From Acrocarpospora pleiomorpha (lineage in GTDB: Bacteria > Actinomycetota > Actinomycetes > Streptosporangiales > Streptosporangiaceae): DNA of 64,000 nucleotides. The notes beneath the pieces are model-generated. The model saw only the letters and a list, made by a program, of their open reading frames with translations. It made no database searches and was not told where the DNA came from. Positions 1-7,449 of the stretch are shown here, in pieces. The translations under genes and the position numbers were made by a program. Every line of letters starts with the position of its first letter. Position 1 is the first letter of the stretch. The stretch is from NCBI RefSeq assembly GCF_009687885.1, contig NZ_BLAF01000034.1:51969-115968 (forward strand). Reading direction: 5' to 3'.

Positions 1-561
1 GTTTCTCGCCGCCCGGAAGGCGGCCTCGATCCAGTCGTTGCCGGTGCGCTGGAGGATCGAGTCACGGCGTCCGCCGCTGCCGCCGTCGGCGAAAGCCTCG
101 TTGACGACGTCCCAGGAGTGGATCTTGCCCCGGTAGTTGGTCGCGACCTGCGTGACGTGATTGATCATGGCGTTGCGCAGGTCGGAGCCGGACAGGCTCT
201 GCGCCCAGCCGGGCATCTGCGAGTGCCAGAGCAGGGCATGGCCGCGGATCTTCATGCCCTGCGCGGTCGCGTGGTTCACGATCCGGTTGGCGTTGGTGTA
301 CGTGAAGTTGCCGCGCTGAGGCTCGGTGGCATCCCACTTCATCTCGTTCTCGGCGGTGATCTGGTTGAACTCCCGGTTCAGGATGTTCACGTACGTGGAA
401 TCACCGAGCCTCCCGGCGGCGATGGCGGCGCCGAAGTAGCGGCCGCCTCGCTCAGCCGCAGAGGCGCCCAGCGTCGAGGCGGCGTCAGCCGGCCCGGTCA
501 GCGTCACCGACAGGCCTACGCTGACAAGCGCCGCGGTGAGCACGGATAAGAGTCGTCTCAT
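1..561 (-). CDS. Endo-1,4-beta-xylanase, GH10 (C-terminus outside window)
   Basis: This is a secreted GH10 xylanase that cleaves internal beta-1,4 bonds of xylan. Only the first 187 codons are in the window. A Sec signal peptide (RRLLSVLTAALVSVGLSVTL, then PADAA) is followed by the GH10 hallmarks ENEMKWDATEP, GHALLWHSQMPGW and DVVNEAF. The Glu of DVVNEAF (about residue 155) is the acid/base; the nucleophile Glu would lie beyond the edge. The ATG at 561 begins the signal peptide; a purine-rich AGGAAGG lies rather far (about 12 nt) upstream. It follows a GH43 gene in the same orientation, so it belongs to the xylan locus. Family assignment is secure; any C-terminal binding module cannot be seen. 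Confidence 0.93.
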   Translation of the reverse strand, partial: MRRLLSVLTAALVSVGLSVTLTGPADAASTLGASAAERGGRYFGAAIAAGRLGDSTYVNILNREFNQITAENEMKWDATEPQRGNFTYTNANRIVNHATAQGMKIRGHALLWHSQMPGWAQSLSGSDLRNAMINHVTQVATNYRGKIHSWDVVNEAFADGGSGGRRDSILQRTGNDWIEAAFRAARN

Positions 562-600
562 GAACGGTTCGTGCCTTCCTGTGTGGGGGGTGCGCCGGTC

Positions 601-636
601 GCCCGGTCCGGCCGTCCTGCCACGACCGGACCGGGC
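601..636 (-). terminator. Hairpin between GH43 and GH10 genes
   Basis: A perfect 11-bp inverted repeat (GCCCGGTCCGG / CCGGACCGGGC) with a 14-nt loop lies between the GH43 stop and the GH10 start. There is no T-run. It could terminate the GH43 transcript or act as an attenuator or processing site between the two hydrolase genes. Confidence 0.55.
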
Positions 637-648
637 AAGCGACGCCGG

Positions 649-2697
649 TCAGGGGGTGGTCAGATCGAAGCGGCGTACGGTCACCGCGCCGCCGAGGGCC
701 TGGGTGGCGTAGTTGAAGATCCCGAAGCGGTAGCCCATGAAGAACTGCCAGGCGTTGTTCAACGTGAAGGCGGGACCGAGGGACGTGAAGTTGGTTCCGT
801 CGGTGCTGTAGGAGAACCGGGCCGTGCGGCCCGAGCCGGGCCGGACGTCGGCGTTGACGCGCAGCCAGATCCGGCCGCCGGAGACGTTCGCGCTCGCCGC
901 CTCGGTGCCGGTGCCGGTGGTCTGCCAGGAGCTGTTCATGGTCAGCCCGTTGGTCATCACGACCCGCGTCGTCCCGTTGTCGCGCTTGACACCGATCCAG
1001 GCCGACTGGTCGCGCAGCATGGCGAGCCCGGCGCGGTCGCCGTTGGCCATCTGCGCGTAGTCCAGCTCGATCGTTGCCGTCGACGACGGGCCCTGGATGC
1101 GGTGGGTCAGGGTGTTGCGGGCGTTGTAGAGGTCGTTCGTGACCGTGGCGGTCTGGAGGCGCAGGCCGTTGCCGGTGGAGAAGCGGCCGGTGTCGGGGTT
1201 GTGGTTCCACTCCCAGCGGTGGCCGAGGCTGCCCGAGGTGAAGGTGTCCGGGCCGATCATCGACTGCACGGTCCTGGTCGTCTGGATGTTCGGCTTCGGG
1301 TACTGCACGCCCCATCCGCCGTTGACCGTCTGGATGACCGGCCAGTCGCTGGACCACGTGATCGGCGCGAGCGCGGGCACCCGGCCGCCGGGATAGGCGT
1401 CGACGAACGACATGTAGTACCAGGCGCCGTTCTGCGTCTGGACCAGGCCGCCCTGGTGGGGCACGCCGCCGCCGGAGATCGGGCCGGGCATGTTGAGCAG
1501 GACCTGGCGCATCTCGTACGGGCCCCACGGGGACGTGGAGCGGAGCACGTACTGGCCGTTGGCGGGGCGGGTGAGCCAGATGTAGTAGTAGTTGCCGCGC
1601 TTGTAGAAGCGGGCGCCCTCCAGGGTGCCGACGCTCGACGGGGTCTGGAAGACCTGCTGGGCGCGGACCTGGTTGAGGCCGTCGGCCGAGAGCTGGGCGA
1701 CGCTGATCGTGCTGTTGCCGTAGGCGACGTACATGGTGTCGTTGGTGTCGATCAGCAGGCCGGCGTCGTAGTAGCAGTTGTTGATCTGCGAGCGTTTGGT
1801 CCAGGTGCCGTCGACGGCCGAGGCGGTGTAGACGTAGGTGCGGTTGAACTCGACGCAGCCGAGCCAGTAGTACGTGCTGTTGCTGGGCCGGTAGTTGAGG
1901 GTGGAGGCCCAGATACCCTTCACATAGGCCCGGCCGCCGTTGAGGTCGTAGGCGCCCGAGCCGAAGTCGAGCCTTGGCACCGAGTGGCCCGCGTACTCCC
2001 AGTCGACCAGGTTGTAGGAGCGCAGGATCGGGGCACCGGGGGAGTAGTGCATGGTGGAGGCCGAGTAGTAGTAGGCGTCGCCGACCCGGATGATGTCGCC
2101 GTCGGCGAAGTCCTGCCAGACGACCGGGTTGGTGTAGTTCCCGCCCGGGTTAGGCGTCGGCGTCGGGGTGGGGTTCGGCCCGGTGCCGACCTGGACGAGC
2201 TGCCACTGCTGGTTGTTGCCACCCCAGTCGTCGTACTGGACGATGTTCGCTCCGTCGGCGGTGGAGGCATTCTCCACTTCCAGGGCCTTGTTGCTGTGGC
2301 GGGAGATGAAGCGTACGTAGCCGCCGGCGGAGTCGGCCAGTCGCCACTGCTGGTTGGTGCCGTTGAGGTCGGCCCACTGGACGATGGAGCCGCCGTTGGC
2401 GGTGGAGAAGTTGTAGACGTCGAGCACCTTGCCGGAGTGGCGGGACTTGATGCGGTAGTAGCCGCCGCCGGAGTCGACGAACTGCCATTGTTGCTGGTTG
2501 CCGTTGTTGCGGGTCCACTGGGTGATGCGTCCGCCGTCGGCGGTGGACAGGTTGTAGACGTCCAGGGCCTTGCCGCTGGTGCGGTTGACCAGCACGTACC
2601 AGGCGTTGGTGTCGACGGTCGCCGCATTCGCCGACTGGGCCGTGAGGAACGCCCCCACGAGCAGCAATGACGAGAGGATAGCGAGCACGCGTCTCAC
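649..2697 (-). CDS. Secreted GH43 arabinoxylan-type hydrolase with N-terminal ricin-type lectin domain
   Basis: The protein has three parts. First is a signal peptide (VRRVLAILSSLLLVGAFLTA, then QSANAA). Second is a CBM13/ricin B-like beta-trefoil (about residues 30-170) with three repeats ending in QQQW, NQQW and NQQW, joined by a Pro/Thr linker. Third is a five-bladed GH43 propeller starting at NPVVWQDFADGDIIRVGDAYYY, followed by a C-terminal beta-sandwich typical of long GH43 enzymes. The D of FADGDIIR is the expected catalytic base. The GTG at 2697 is chosen because GGAGG sits 5 nt upstream and it starts the signal peptide; a longer frame from 2799 would add an Arg-rich stretch and lacks a ribosome site. 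Expected substrates are arabinoxylan or xylo-oligosaccharide side chains. Exact specificity cannot be read from sequence. Confidence 0.9.
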   Translation of the reverse strand: MRRVLAILSSLLLVGAFLTAQSANAATVDTNAWYVLVNRTSGKALDVYNLSTADGGRITQWTRNNGNQQQWQFVDSGGGYYRIKSRHSGKVLDVYNFSTANGGSIVQWADLNGTNQQWRLADSAGGYVRFISRHSNKALEVENASTADGANIVQYDDWGGNNQQWQLVQVGTGPNPTPTPTPNPGGNYTNPVVWQDFADGDIIRVGDAYYYSASTMHYSPGAPILRSYNLVDWEYAGHSVPRLDFGSGAYDLNGGRAYVKGIWASTLNYRPSNSTYYWLGCVEFNRTYVYTASAVDGTWTKRSQINNCYYDAGLLIDTNDTMYVAYGNSTISVAQLSADGLNQVRAQQVFQTPSSVGTLEGARFYKRGNYYYIWLTRPANGQYVLRSTSPWGPYEMRQVLLNMPGPISGGGVPHQGGLVQTQNGAWYYMSFVDAYPGGRVPALAPITWSSDWPVIQTVNGGWGVQYPKPNIQTTRTVQSMIGPDTFTSGSLGHRWEWNHNPDTGRFSTGNGLRLQTATVTNDLYNARNTLTHRIQGPSSTATIELDYAQMANGDRAGLAMLRDQSAWIGVKRDNGTTRVVMTNGLTMNSSWQTTGTGTEAASANVSGGRIWLRVNADVRPGSGRTARFSYSTDGTNFTSLGPAFTLNNAWQFFMGYRFGIFNYATQALGGAVTVRRFDLTTP

Positions 2698-2801
2698 AGG
2701 AACCTCCAGAGGTTGTTGTTCGGGCCGTTGTCGTCGGCGAGCGCGGCGTTGAGCAGTTGGAAGCTCGCTCGGCTTTCGGGAGGGATTCAGACGGGACAAG
2801 G

Positions 2802-2815
2802 TGTTAGCGATAACA
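2802..2815. promoter_or_regulatory. LacI-type operator upstream of GH43
   Basis: TGTTAGCGATAACA is a near-perfect palindrome about 105 bp upstream of the GH43 start. It is the exact reverse complement of the site at 3106-3119 and a close relative of the site before the GH30 gene. A central CG flanked by AT-rich half sites is typical of LacI-family operators, and a LacI-family gene lies next to it. Confidence 0.75.
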
Positions 2816-3105
2816 TTTCGATCATGAAGTCACCCCGGAAGGTTGCGTTTGGCGGTCGGTCGCGCTCGACGAGGAGCTGATCGGGTCGATGCGCAACACA
2901 TAGGGTCGGCGGCCGGACATAACGCAAGACGCTGGCTCGCTTTCTCCACTTGATCACGCTCCTCCGGCCGGGCGGATGAGGAGACCGGGTGATTGCCACA
3001 AGAACGTCGGGAAGTCGGCTCCGGACGGCCAACCGCCCGCCTGACCTGCTGTCGAGTAGATGCGGGCTCTATGGCAGGGCCAAGGGGCAGGCAAGGACCG
3101 AAATC

Positions 3106-3119
3106 TGTTATCGCTAACA
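3106..3119. promoter_or_regulatory. LacI-type operator between GH43 and the LacI regulator
   Basis: TGTTATCGCTAACA is the inverted copy of the 2802-2815 site. The two sites are about 304 bp apart in the divergent intergenic region, a layout that could allow looping. It probably controls the regulator, the GH43/GH10 genes, or both. Confidence 0.72.
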
Positions 3120-3296
3120 TTCGAGACCCTCACACTTCGTGGCATTCCTCCGTAGGTGTGTTGTCGGGGAGTACATCCGACGGTCAGATCCAGAGTCAAC
3201 GAGTCGCCGCTTCGCTGAGCTGGGTATCGGCGGCGGACTTGCTCCCCGGCCTGGAGGTTCGTCCGAAGCGAGATCACCTCGCAGTGCCTGCGCATG

Positions 3297-3307
3297 TGAA
3301 AATTTCA
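3297..3307. promoter_or_regulatory. TGAAAATTTCA palindrome, copy 1
   Basis: This 11-bp perfect palindrome lies upstream of the LacI gene. A second copy with one mismatch lies at 3395-3405 and a third perfect copy at 6643-6653 near the GH30 promoter. In 70% GC DNA such repetition near xylanase genes is unlikely to be chance. The GAAA-N-TTTC core resembles inverted repeats reported upstream of streptomycete xylanase genes (recalled, not checked). Confidence 0.5.
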
Positions 3308-3394
3308 TAGAAGTTACCACTTGGCAACCATGCGCACTCCGGTCAATTTGCGCGGCTGCGTCGTCAGGGAGGGGGATGGCCATGAGATGGAGCA

Positions 3395-3405
3395 TGAAAA
3401 TTTCG
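3395..3405. promoter_or_regulatory. TGAAAATTTCG, copy 2 of the palindrome
   Basis: A one-mismatch copy of the 11-bp palindrome, 98 bp from copy 1 and about 90 bp upstream of the chosen LacI start. It may bind the same factor. Confidence 0.42.
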
Positions 3406-3491
3406 GCCCCTTGGACCACAATTGTCGAGTTAACGTTCGTCCAGAGCTAGGGCTGGCTACACCTGAACCGGGAGGAGCAGCAGGAACGGTC

Positions 3492-4565
3492 ATGATCCCG
3501 GACCGAAAATCGCACCGATACACTCCGAACATGGCCTCGACAGAGGGAGCGTCTGCGTCCCCTAGCCAGCCACTCACCCTCACTCAGTTGGCGGGGTTGG
3601 CCGGGGTCTCTACCGCAACGGTGTCCAAGGTTGTCAACGGCCGTTCAGAAGTGGGCCCTGAGACCCGAGCACTAGTTGAAAAGCTCATCGCGGAACACGG
3701 TTACCGCAGGCAGCGCCGCCAGATCAGGCCGACGAACGTTATCGAGGTAGCGTTCCACGCCTTGGCGGGTGAATACCCCGTTGAGATCGTCAAAGGCGTG
3801 CAGCGCGTGGCGCATGCGAAGAACATGAGCGTGGTGATCTCCGAACTGGGTGATCGGCACACACCCCCGGACAGGTGGATCATGGCCATGCTCAGTCGTC
3901 GGCCCGCCGGCCTGATCACTGTCTTTTCCGGTCCCACGGACAACCAGCGCGTGCGACTGGCCACTCAGGGGATCCCTTTGGTGGTACTGGATCCCGCTGG
4001 GAATCCTGGGTTCGGGGTCCCCTCCGTGGGGGCCGCGAATTGGAGTGGTGGCCTGGAGGCCACGCGTCATCTGCTTGACCTCGGCCATCGTCGCATTGCG
4101 ATGATCACTGGACCTGAATTCGCCCTCTCCAGTCGAGCTCGCCTGGATGGCTACCGTGCCGCGCTCGATGGAGCGGGTGTGCAAATAGATCCCGATCTAA
4201 TCTGTCAGGGGGAATTTCAGATCCAGGATGGAGTGATCCACACTCGCCGCTTGATGAAATTGCCTGAGCCGCCCACCGCGATCTTCGCCTCCAACGACGG
4301 TCAAGCCATCGGGGTTTACCATGGAGCGCGCGAACTGGGTCTACGCGTCCCCGATGACCTGAGCGTGGTCGGCTTCGACGACATGCCAGCCTGGCGCTGG
4401 GCAATCCCGCCATTGACGACGGTCCATCAGCCCTTGACGGAGATGGGCGCTACTGCTGCTGCCATGGTGATCACTATGGCCGGCGGTGAACCGCTCCAGC
4501 AGAAGCGAGTCGAGTTGAGCACCGAATTGGTGGTGCGTGAGAGCACTGCCGCCTACCGGGGATAG
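3492..4565 (+). CDS. LacI-family transcriptional regulator of the xylan locus
   Basis: A 357-residue LacI/GalR regulator. The helix-turn-helix is at about residues 29-50 (LTQLAGLAGVSTATVSKVVN, then GR), followed by a periplasmic-binding-protein-like sensor domain with ATRHLLDLGHRRIAMITGP, AIFASNDGQAIG and VPDDLSVVGFDDMP. The ATG at 3492 is chosen because AGGA lies 6 nt upstream; an ATG at 3531 would also keep the helix-turn-helix intact. It stands between GH43 and GH30 genes, and TGTTWNCGNTAACA-type sites lie in front of both and of itself. It is therefore probably the local xylo-oligosaccharide-responsive repressor. The family is certain; the ligand is inferred from neighbours. Confidence 0.92.
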   Translation: MIPDRKSHRYTPNMASTEGASASPSQPLTLTQLAGLAGVSTATVSKVVNGRSEVGPETRALVEKLIAEHGYRRQRRQIRPTNVIEVAFHALAGEYPVEIVKGVQRVAHAKNMSVVISELGDRHTPPDRWIMAMLSRRPAGLITVFSGPTDNQRVRLATQGIPLVVLDPAGNPGFGVPSVGAANWSGGLEATRHLLDLGHRRIAMITGPEFALSSRARLDGYRAALDGAGVQIDPDLICQGEFQIQDGVIHTRRLMKLPEPPTAIFASNDGQAIGVYHGARELGLRVPDDLSVVGFDDMPAWRWAIPPLTTVHQPLTEMGATAAAMVITMAGGEPLQQKRVELSTELVVRESTAAYRG

Positions 4566-4660
4566 CAGGCCGATCTTTATATTGGCAAAGTGGCCGGCGT
4601 GCCCTGCCAGGCGGCATGCCAGTTCATGCTCGGTATCCGACAGGCGAGTCCTCACGTGGG

Positions 4661-4690
4661 TGACAGAGGCCGGACTGACGGCCTCTGTCA
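4661..4690. terminator. Bidirectional terminator-like hairpin between convergent LacI and GH30 genes
   Basis: TGACAGAGGCC / GGCCTCTGTCA forms an 11-bp perfect stem with an 8-nt loop, about 95 bp after the LacI stop and 114 bp after the GH30 stop. No T-run follows, as is common in actinomycetes. Confidence 0.7.
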
Positions 4691-4803
4691 GCGGGGCAAT
4701 ATCCATCATCGCAGCAGCATGTGTGTGCGACGCAAATAACGACGCTTCCGGATGCGGCCCCTCCGTCGTTTAGAGGTCCTTCGCACGTCGGGCTCGGGAG
4801 CTA

Positions 4804-6471
4804 TCAGGTCACGACGCAGGGGATGCCGTTCAGGGTGAAGGCGGTCGGTTCGGCGGTGTTGCCGGTGTGGGTGGCCTGGAAGCCGATGTCGATGGTTGCT
4901 CCGGGTGCGAGCGTGCCGTTGTGGCTGACGTTGCGGGCGCTCACCTGGCCGCTGGAGGGAGTGTAGGTGGCGTTCCAGCCCGAGGTGATGGACTGGCCGG
5001 AGGGCAGGGTGAAGACCAGCGTCCAGCCGTTGATCGTCGAGGTCCCGGTGTTGGTGATGCTGATGCCGGCGGTGAAGCCGTTGTTCCAGGAGTTCATCGT
5101 GTAGGTGACCCGGAACTGACCTGTGCCGCCACTCGGCGTCGGGGTGGGCGTCGGGGTGGGCGAAGGGCCAGGGCCCACGCTGGTCACGAAGGTCATCATG
5201 CTTCGAGCGGGGAGTGTGACGGTGAGGGAGCCGTTCGACATGCTCGTCGTTCCCTGGGGCGCGACGTTTCTGCTCGCGTCGGTCAGCCAGGACGAGACAC
5301 TCGATGCGGTGCTGTTCGCGATGGTGAACTGCTGGCTCACCGCGGAGGTCCCCTTGTTGATGGCGACGATGACGACCGTGGAGTTGCCGCCCTTGTATGC
5401 CGAGACGTAGACGTTCGACGCCGGATTCGCCGTCGCCCCGATCCGTACATATCCGGGGCGGACGAACCTGGCGAAGTGCGCCATCATGGCACCGCGTTTG
5501 CTGATCTGGCCGTCCTCCCGCATGGGGCCGTAACTGCGCCGGATGTACCACCAGATGTACGCCTGGAACTCCGCGTCCACCATGGCGCGGTGGATGTGCT
5601 CCCCCACGTCGAGCGCCTGAGGCCAGAGGTCCGCCGAATCGCTGCTGTTGGGGTAGTAGACCTCGGTCATCCAGAGTTCTTTGCCCGCGCCCTTCTGCTT
5701 GAAGAGGGGATAGGGGAAGTTCGCGAACGACGTGCCGTAGAGGTGAGCCCCAATGATGTCCACGTTGGCGAGCGCCGCGGAGTCGTTGAGGATCGGGTCC
5801 GACATGTTCTTCAGGTACTGGAAGGACTCGGGCGCGATGACCCTGGTGCCGATCGAGCCGGCGTTCTCCCGCAGGAACCGGACCATTTCTGCGGGAGTCC
5901 ACCACGTCCAGTCATGCGCGTAATCGGGCTCGTTCTGCACGGATATGCCGTACAGGTTCACCCCGTTGTTCCGCAGGAACGTGTTGAAGTCGTTCAGGTG
6001 CTGGGCGTAGGCGCCGTACATGTTGGACCTGAGGCGTTTCGCGTCGGTCTGGCTGCCGCGGACGAAGGTCTCGACCATGCTGGCGGGGGGATTCCACGGC
6101 GACGCGATGACGGTCGCCCCGAGCTCGGTCGCGCGCCTCGCCGTCGCCAGATCACGGCTCCAGTCCGCCTGATTCTCGGGGACGGGAATCCTCAGCACGG
6201 AAAACCCCAGCCGGCCCTCGCCGGTGCCGAACGCCGTGTCCCGCTGGGCAGCTGTCAGGTCGCCGATCCAGGCCGTGTGAGTCATGCCGCCGAAGCCTCG
6301 GATCGTCTGCCGCAGCGTCAACGGATCGATGACCGCCGTCGCGGCGGCAGCTCCCGAGACCCCCACGACCGCGGTCGTGGCCGTGAGGACCGGCAGGGCC
6401 CCCATCGTCGTCAGGACGGCTCTCCGGCTCAGCAGCCTTCGCTCGCTGTTCACGGGCTGATCTTGCGTCAT
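4804..6471 (-). CDS. Secreted GH30 (GH30_8-like) glucuronoxylanase with C-terminal CBM2
   Basis: A 555-residue secreted enzyme that cleaves glucuronic-acid-substituted xylan. The N-terminus has a Tat-like signal (LLSRRAVLTTMGALPVLTAT). The GH30 barrel starts at IRGFGGMTHTAWIGDL, with acid/base Glu in SVQNEPDYAHDW and nucleophile Glu in ELWMTEVYYPN. A side beta-domain follows to about residue 425, then a PTPTPTPTPS linker and a cellulose-binding CBM2 (GQFRVTYTMNSWNNGFTAGI, ending in FTLNGIPCVVT). The ATG is preceded by AGGAGGAG. An upstream operator matching those of the GH43/LacI intergenic region links it to the local LacI regulator. The closest characterised family is XynC/Xyn30-type glucuronoxylanase. 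Confidence 0.92.
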   Translation of the reverse strand: MTQDQPVNSERRLLSRRAVLTTMGALPVLTATTAVVGVSGAAAATAVIDPLTLRQTIRGFGGMTHTAWIGDLTAAQRDTAFGTGEGRLGFSVLRIPVPENQADWSRDLATARRATELGATVIASPWNPPASMVETFVRGSQTDAKRLRSNMYGAYAQHLNDFNTFLRNNGVNLYGISVQNEPDYAHDWTWWTPAEMVRFLRENAGSIGTRVIAPESFQYLKNMSDPILNDSAALANVDIIGAHLYGTSFANFPYPLFKQKGAGKELWMTEVYYPNSSDSADLWPQALDVGEHIHRAMVDAEFQAYIWWYIRRSYGPMREDGQISKRGAMMAHFARFVRPGYVRIGATANPASNVYVSAYKGGNSTVVIVAINKGTSAVSQQFTIANSTASSVSSWLTDASRNVAPQGTTSMSNGSLTVTLPARSMMTFVTSVGPGPSPTPTPTPTPSGGTGQFRVTYTMNSWNNGFTAGISITNTGTSTINGWTLVFTLPSGQSITSGWNATYTPSSGQVSARNVSHNGTLAPGATIDIGFQATHTGNTAEPTAFTLNGIPCVVT

Positions 6472-6514
6472 GTCTCCTCCTCTTGGCTGTTGGTGCCGAT
6501 CCGCGTCCGAAAAC

Positions 6515-6528
6515 TGTTTGCGTTAACA
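6515..6528. promoter_or_regulatory. LacI-type operator upstream of GH30
   Basis: TGTTTGCGTTAACA lies 44 bp upstream of the GH30 start and matches the pair at 2802 and 3106 at 11 of 14 positions or better. It probably belongs to the same regulon. Confidence 0.7.
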
Positions 6529-6642
6529 TTTGCTGGCATAGACCGGCGCGCACTCCGGCGGAGTGTGGTTCGGACCCTCAGCGGGGTCAAGCACCAGGGA
6601 GGACGGTGAGCAGGCGAACTGTAGTGATGTCACGCCGAACCG

Positions 6643-6653
6643 TGAAAATTTCA
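6643..6653. promoter_or_regulatory. TGAAAATTTCA palindrome, copy 3
   Basis: A perfect copy of the 11-bp palindrome found twice before the LacI gene. It lies in the intergenic region between the GH30 start and the end of the response-regulator gene, 172 bp upstream of GH30. Apart from this and the 6515 operator, the 6472-6798 gap shows only an isolated GTTAAC half-site near 6762. Confidence 0.48.
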
Positions 6654-6798
6654 GGTCAGACTCTGTCGTCCCGCACCGGTTCCGCAATCGAAGATCGACC
6701 GCAGATCTGCCGTAGCACCCAGAGGGCTCACACGGCGATGGCGCGCCCTCACGCGATATCCGTTAACTTACGGCCACTGCAACAGTCCCGGCGAGGTG

Positions 6799-7449
6799 TC
6801 AGCGGCCGAGGCCGGCGTCTCGAGCGCGGATGATCGCTTCCGCGCGGTCGGCGGCCTGGAGTTTCTGGAGCACCGCGTAGACGTGGTTGCGTACGGTCTT
6901 CTGTGACAGGAACAGTCGTGTGGCGATTTGGCCGTTCGACAGGCCGGCCGCCAGTAGGTCGAGCACCTCGTGTTCCCGGGCGGTCAGCGTCGGGAACGGC
7001 GTGACGGTGGCGCTCTGCGGCCTGGGGGCCAGGAAGTCGGCGATGCGCGAGGCCAGGACCGCTCCGAACGCGACGCCGCCGCCGGCCACGGTGGTGATCG
7101 CGCGGACCACCTCGTCCGGCTCGGCGCCTTTGAGCAGGTAGCCACGGGCGCCGGCACGGAGCGCGTCGAATATGGTGCCGTCCTCCTCGGACATGGTGAG
7201 CACCACGACACCGGTCTCCGGGCGCTCCTGAAGCAGACGACGGGTGGCCTCGATTCCATCCATATCGGGCATCTGCACGTCCATGACCACCACGTCGGGT
7301 TCCCGCCGGGCGGCCTGCTCGAGGGCCTCGACGCCGGTCGAGGCGGTCCCGACGACCTCGACCTCGTCGATGCTGCTCAGCAGTGCCGCGAAGCCTTCAC
7401 GGAACACCGGGTGGTCGTCCACCACGAGGACTCGCACCGGCCGTGTCAT
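6799..7449 (-). CDS. NarL/LuxR-family response regulator
   Basis: A 216-residue response regulator. The receiver domain begins VRVLVVDDHPVFREGFAALL (acidic DD), with the phospho-acceptor Asp in VVVMDVQMPDMDG and the switch Thr and Lys in VVLTMSEED and GYLLKG. The C-terminal LuxR helix-turn-helix is LTAREHEVLDLLAAGLSNGQ followed by IATRLFLSQKTVRNHV. The start at 7449 overlaps the kinase stop by ATGA, so the two are translationally coupled. A degraded second copy of its receiver domain lies at 19901-20107. Targets are unknown; the divergent membrane-protein gene at 9721 is a candidate. Confidence 0.93.
   Translation of the reverse strand: MTRPVRVLVVDDHPVFREGFAALLSSIDEVEVVGTASTGVEALEQAARREPDVVVMDVQMPDMDGIEATRRLLQERPETGVVVLTMSEEDGTIFDALRAGARGYLLKGAEPDEVVRAITTVAGGGVAFGAVLASRIADFLAPRPQSATVTPFPTLTAREHEVLDLLAAGLSNGQIATRLFLSQKTVRNHVYAVLQKLQAADRAEAIIRARDAGLGR

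Noticed and set aside
571..2670. A 699-codon open frame opposite the GH43 gene
   Set aside because: It is antisense to a gene with clear signal peptide, lectin repeats and GH43 motifs; its Val/Gly/Arg-rich composition is that of a GC-rich shadow frame.
4867..6609. A 580-codon frame opposite the GH30 gene
   Set aside because: Shadow of the GH30-CBM2 gene; no ribosome site or family resemblance.
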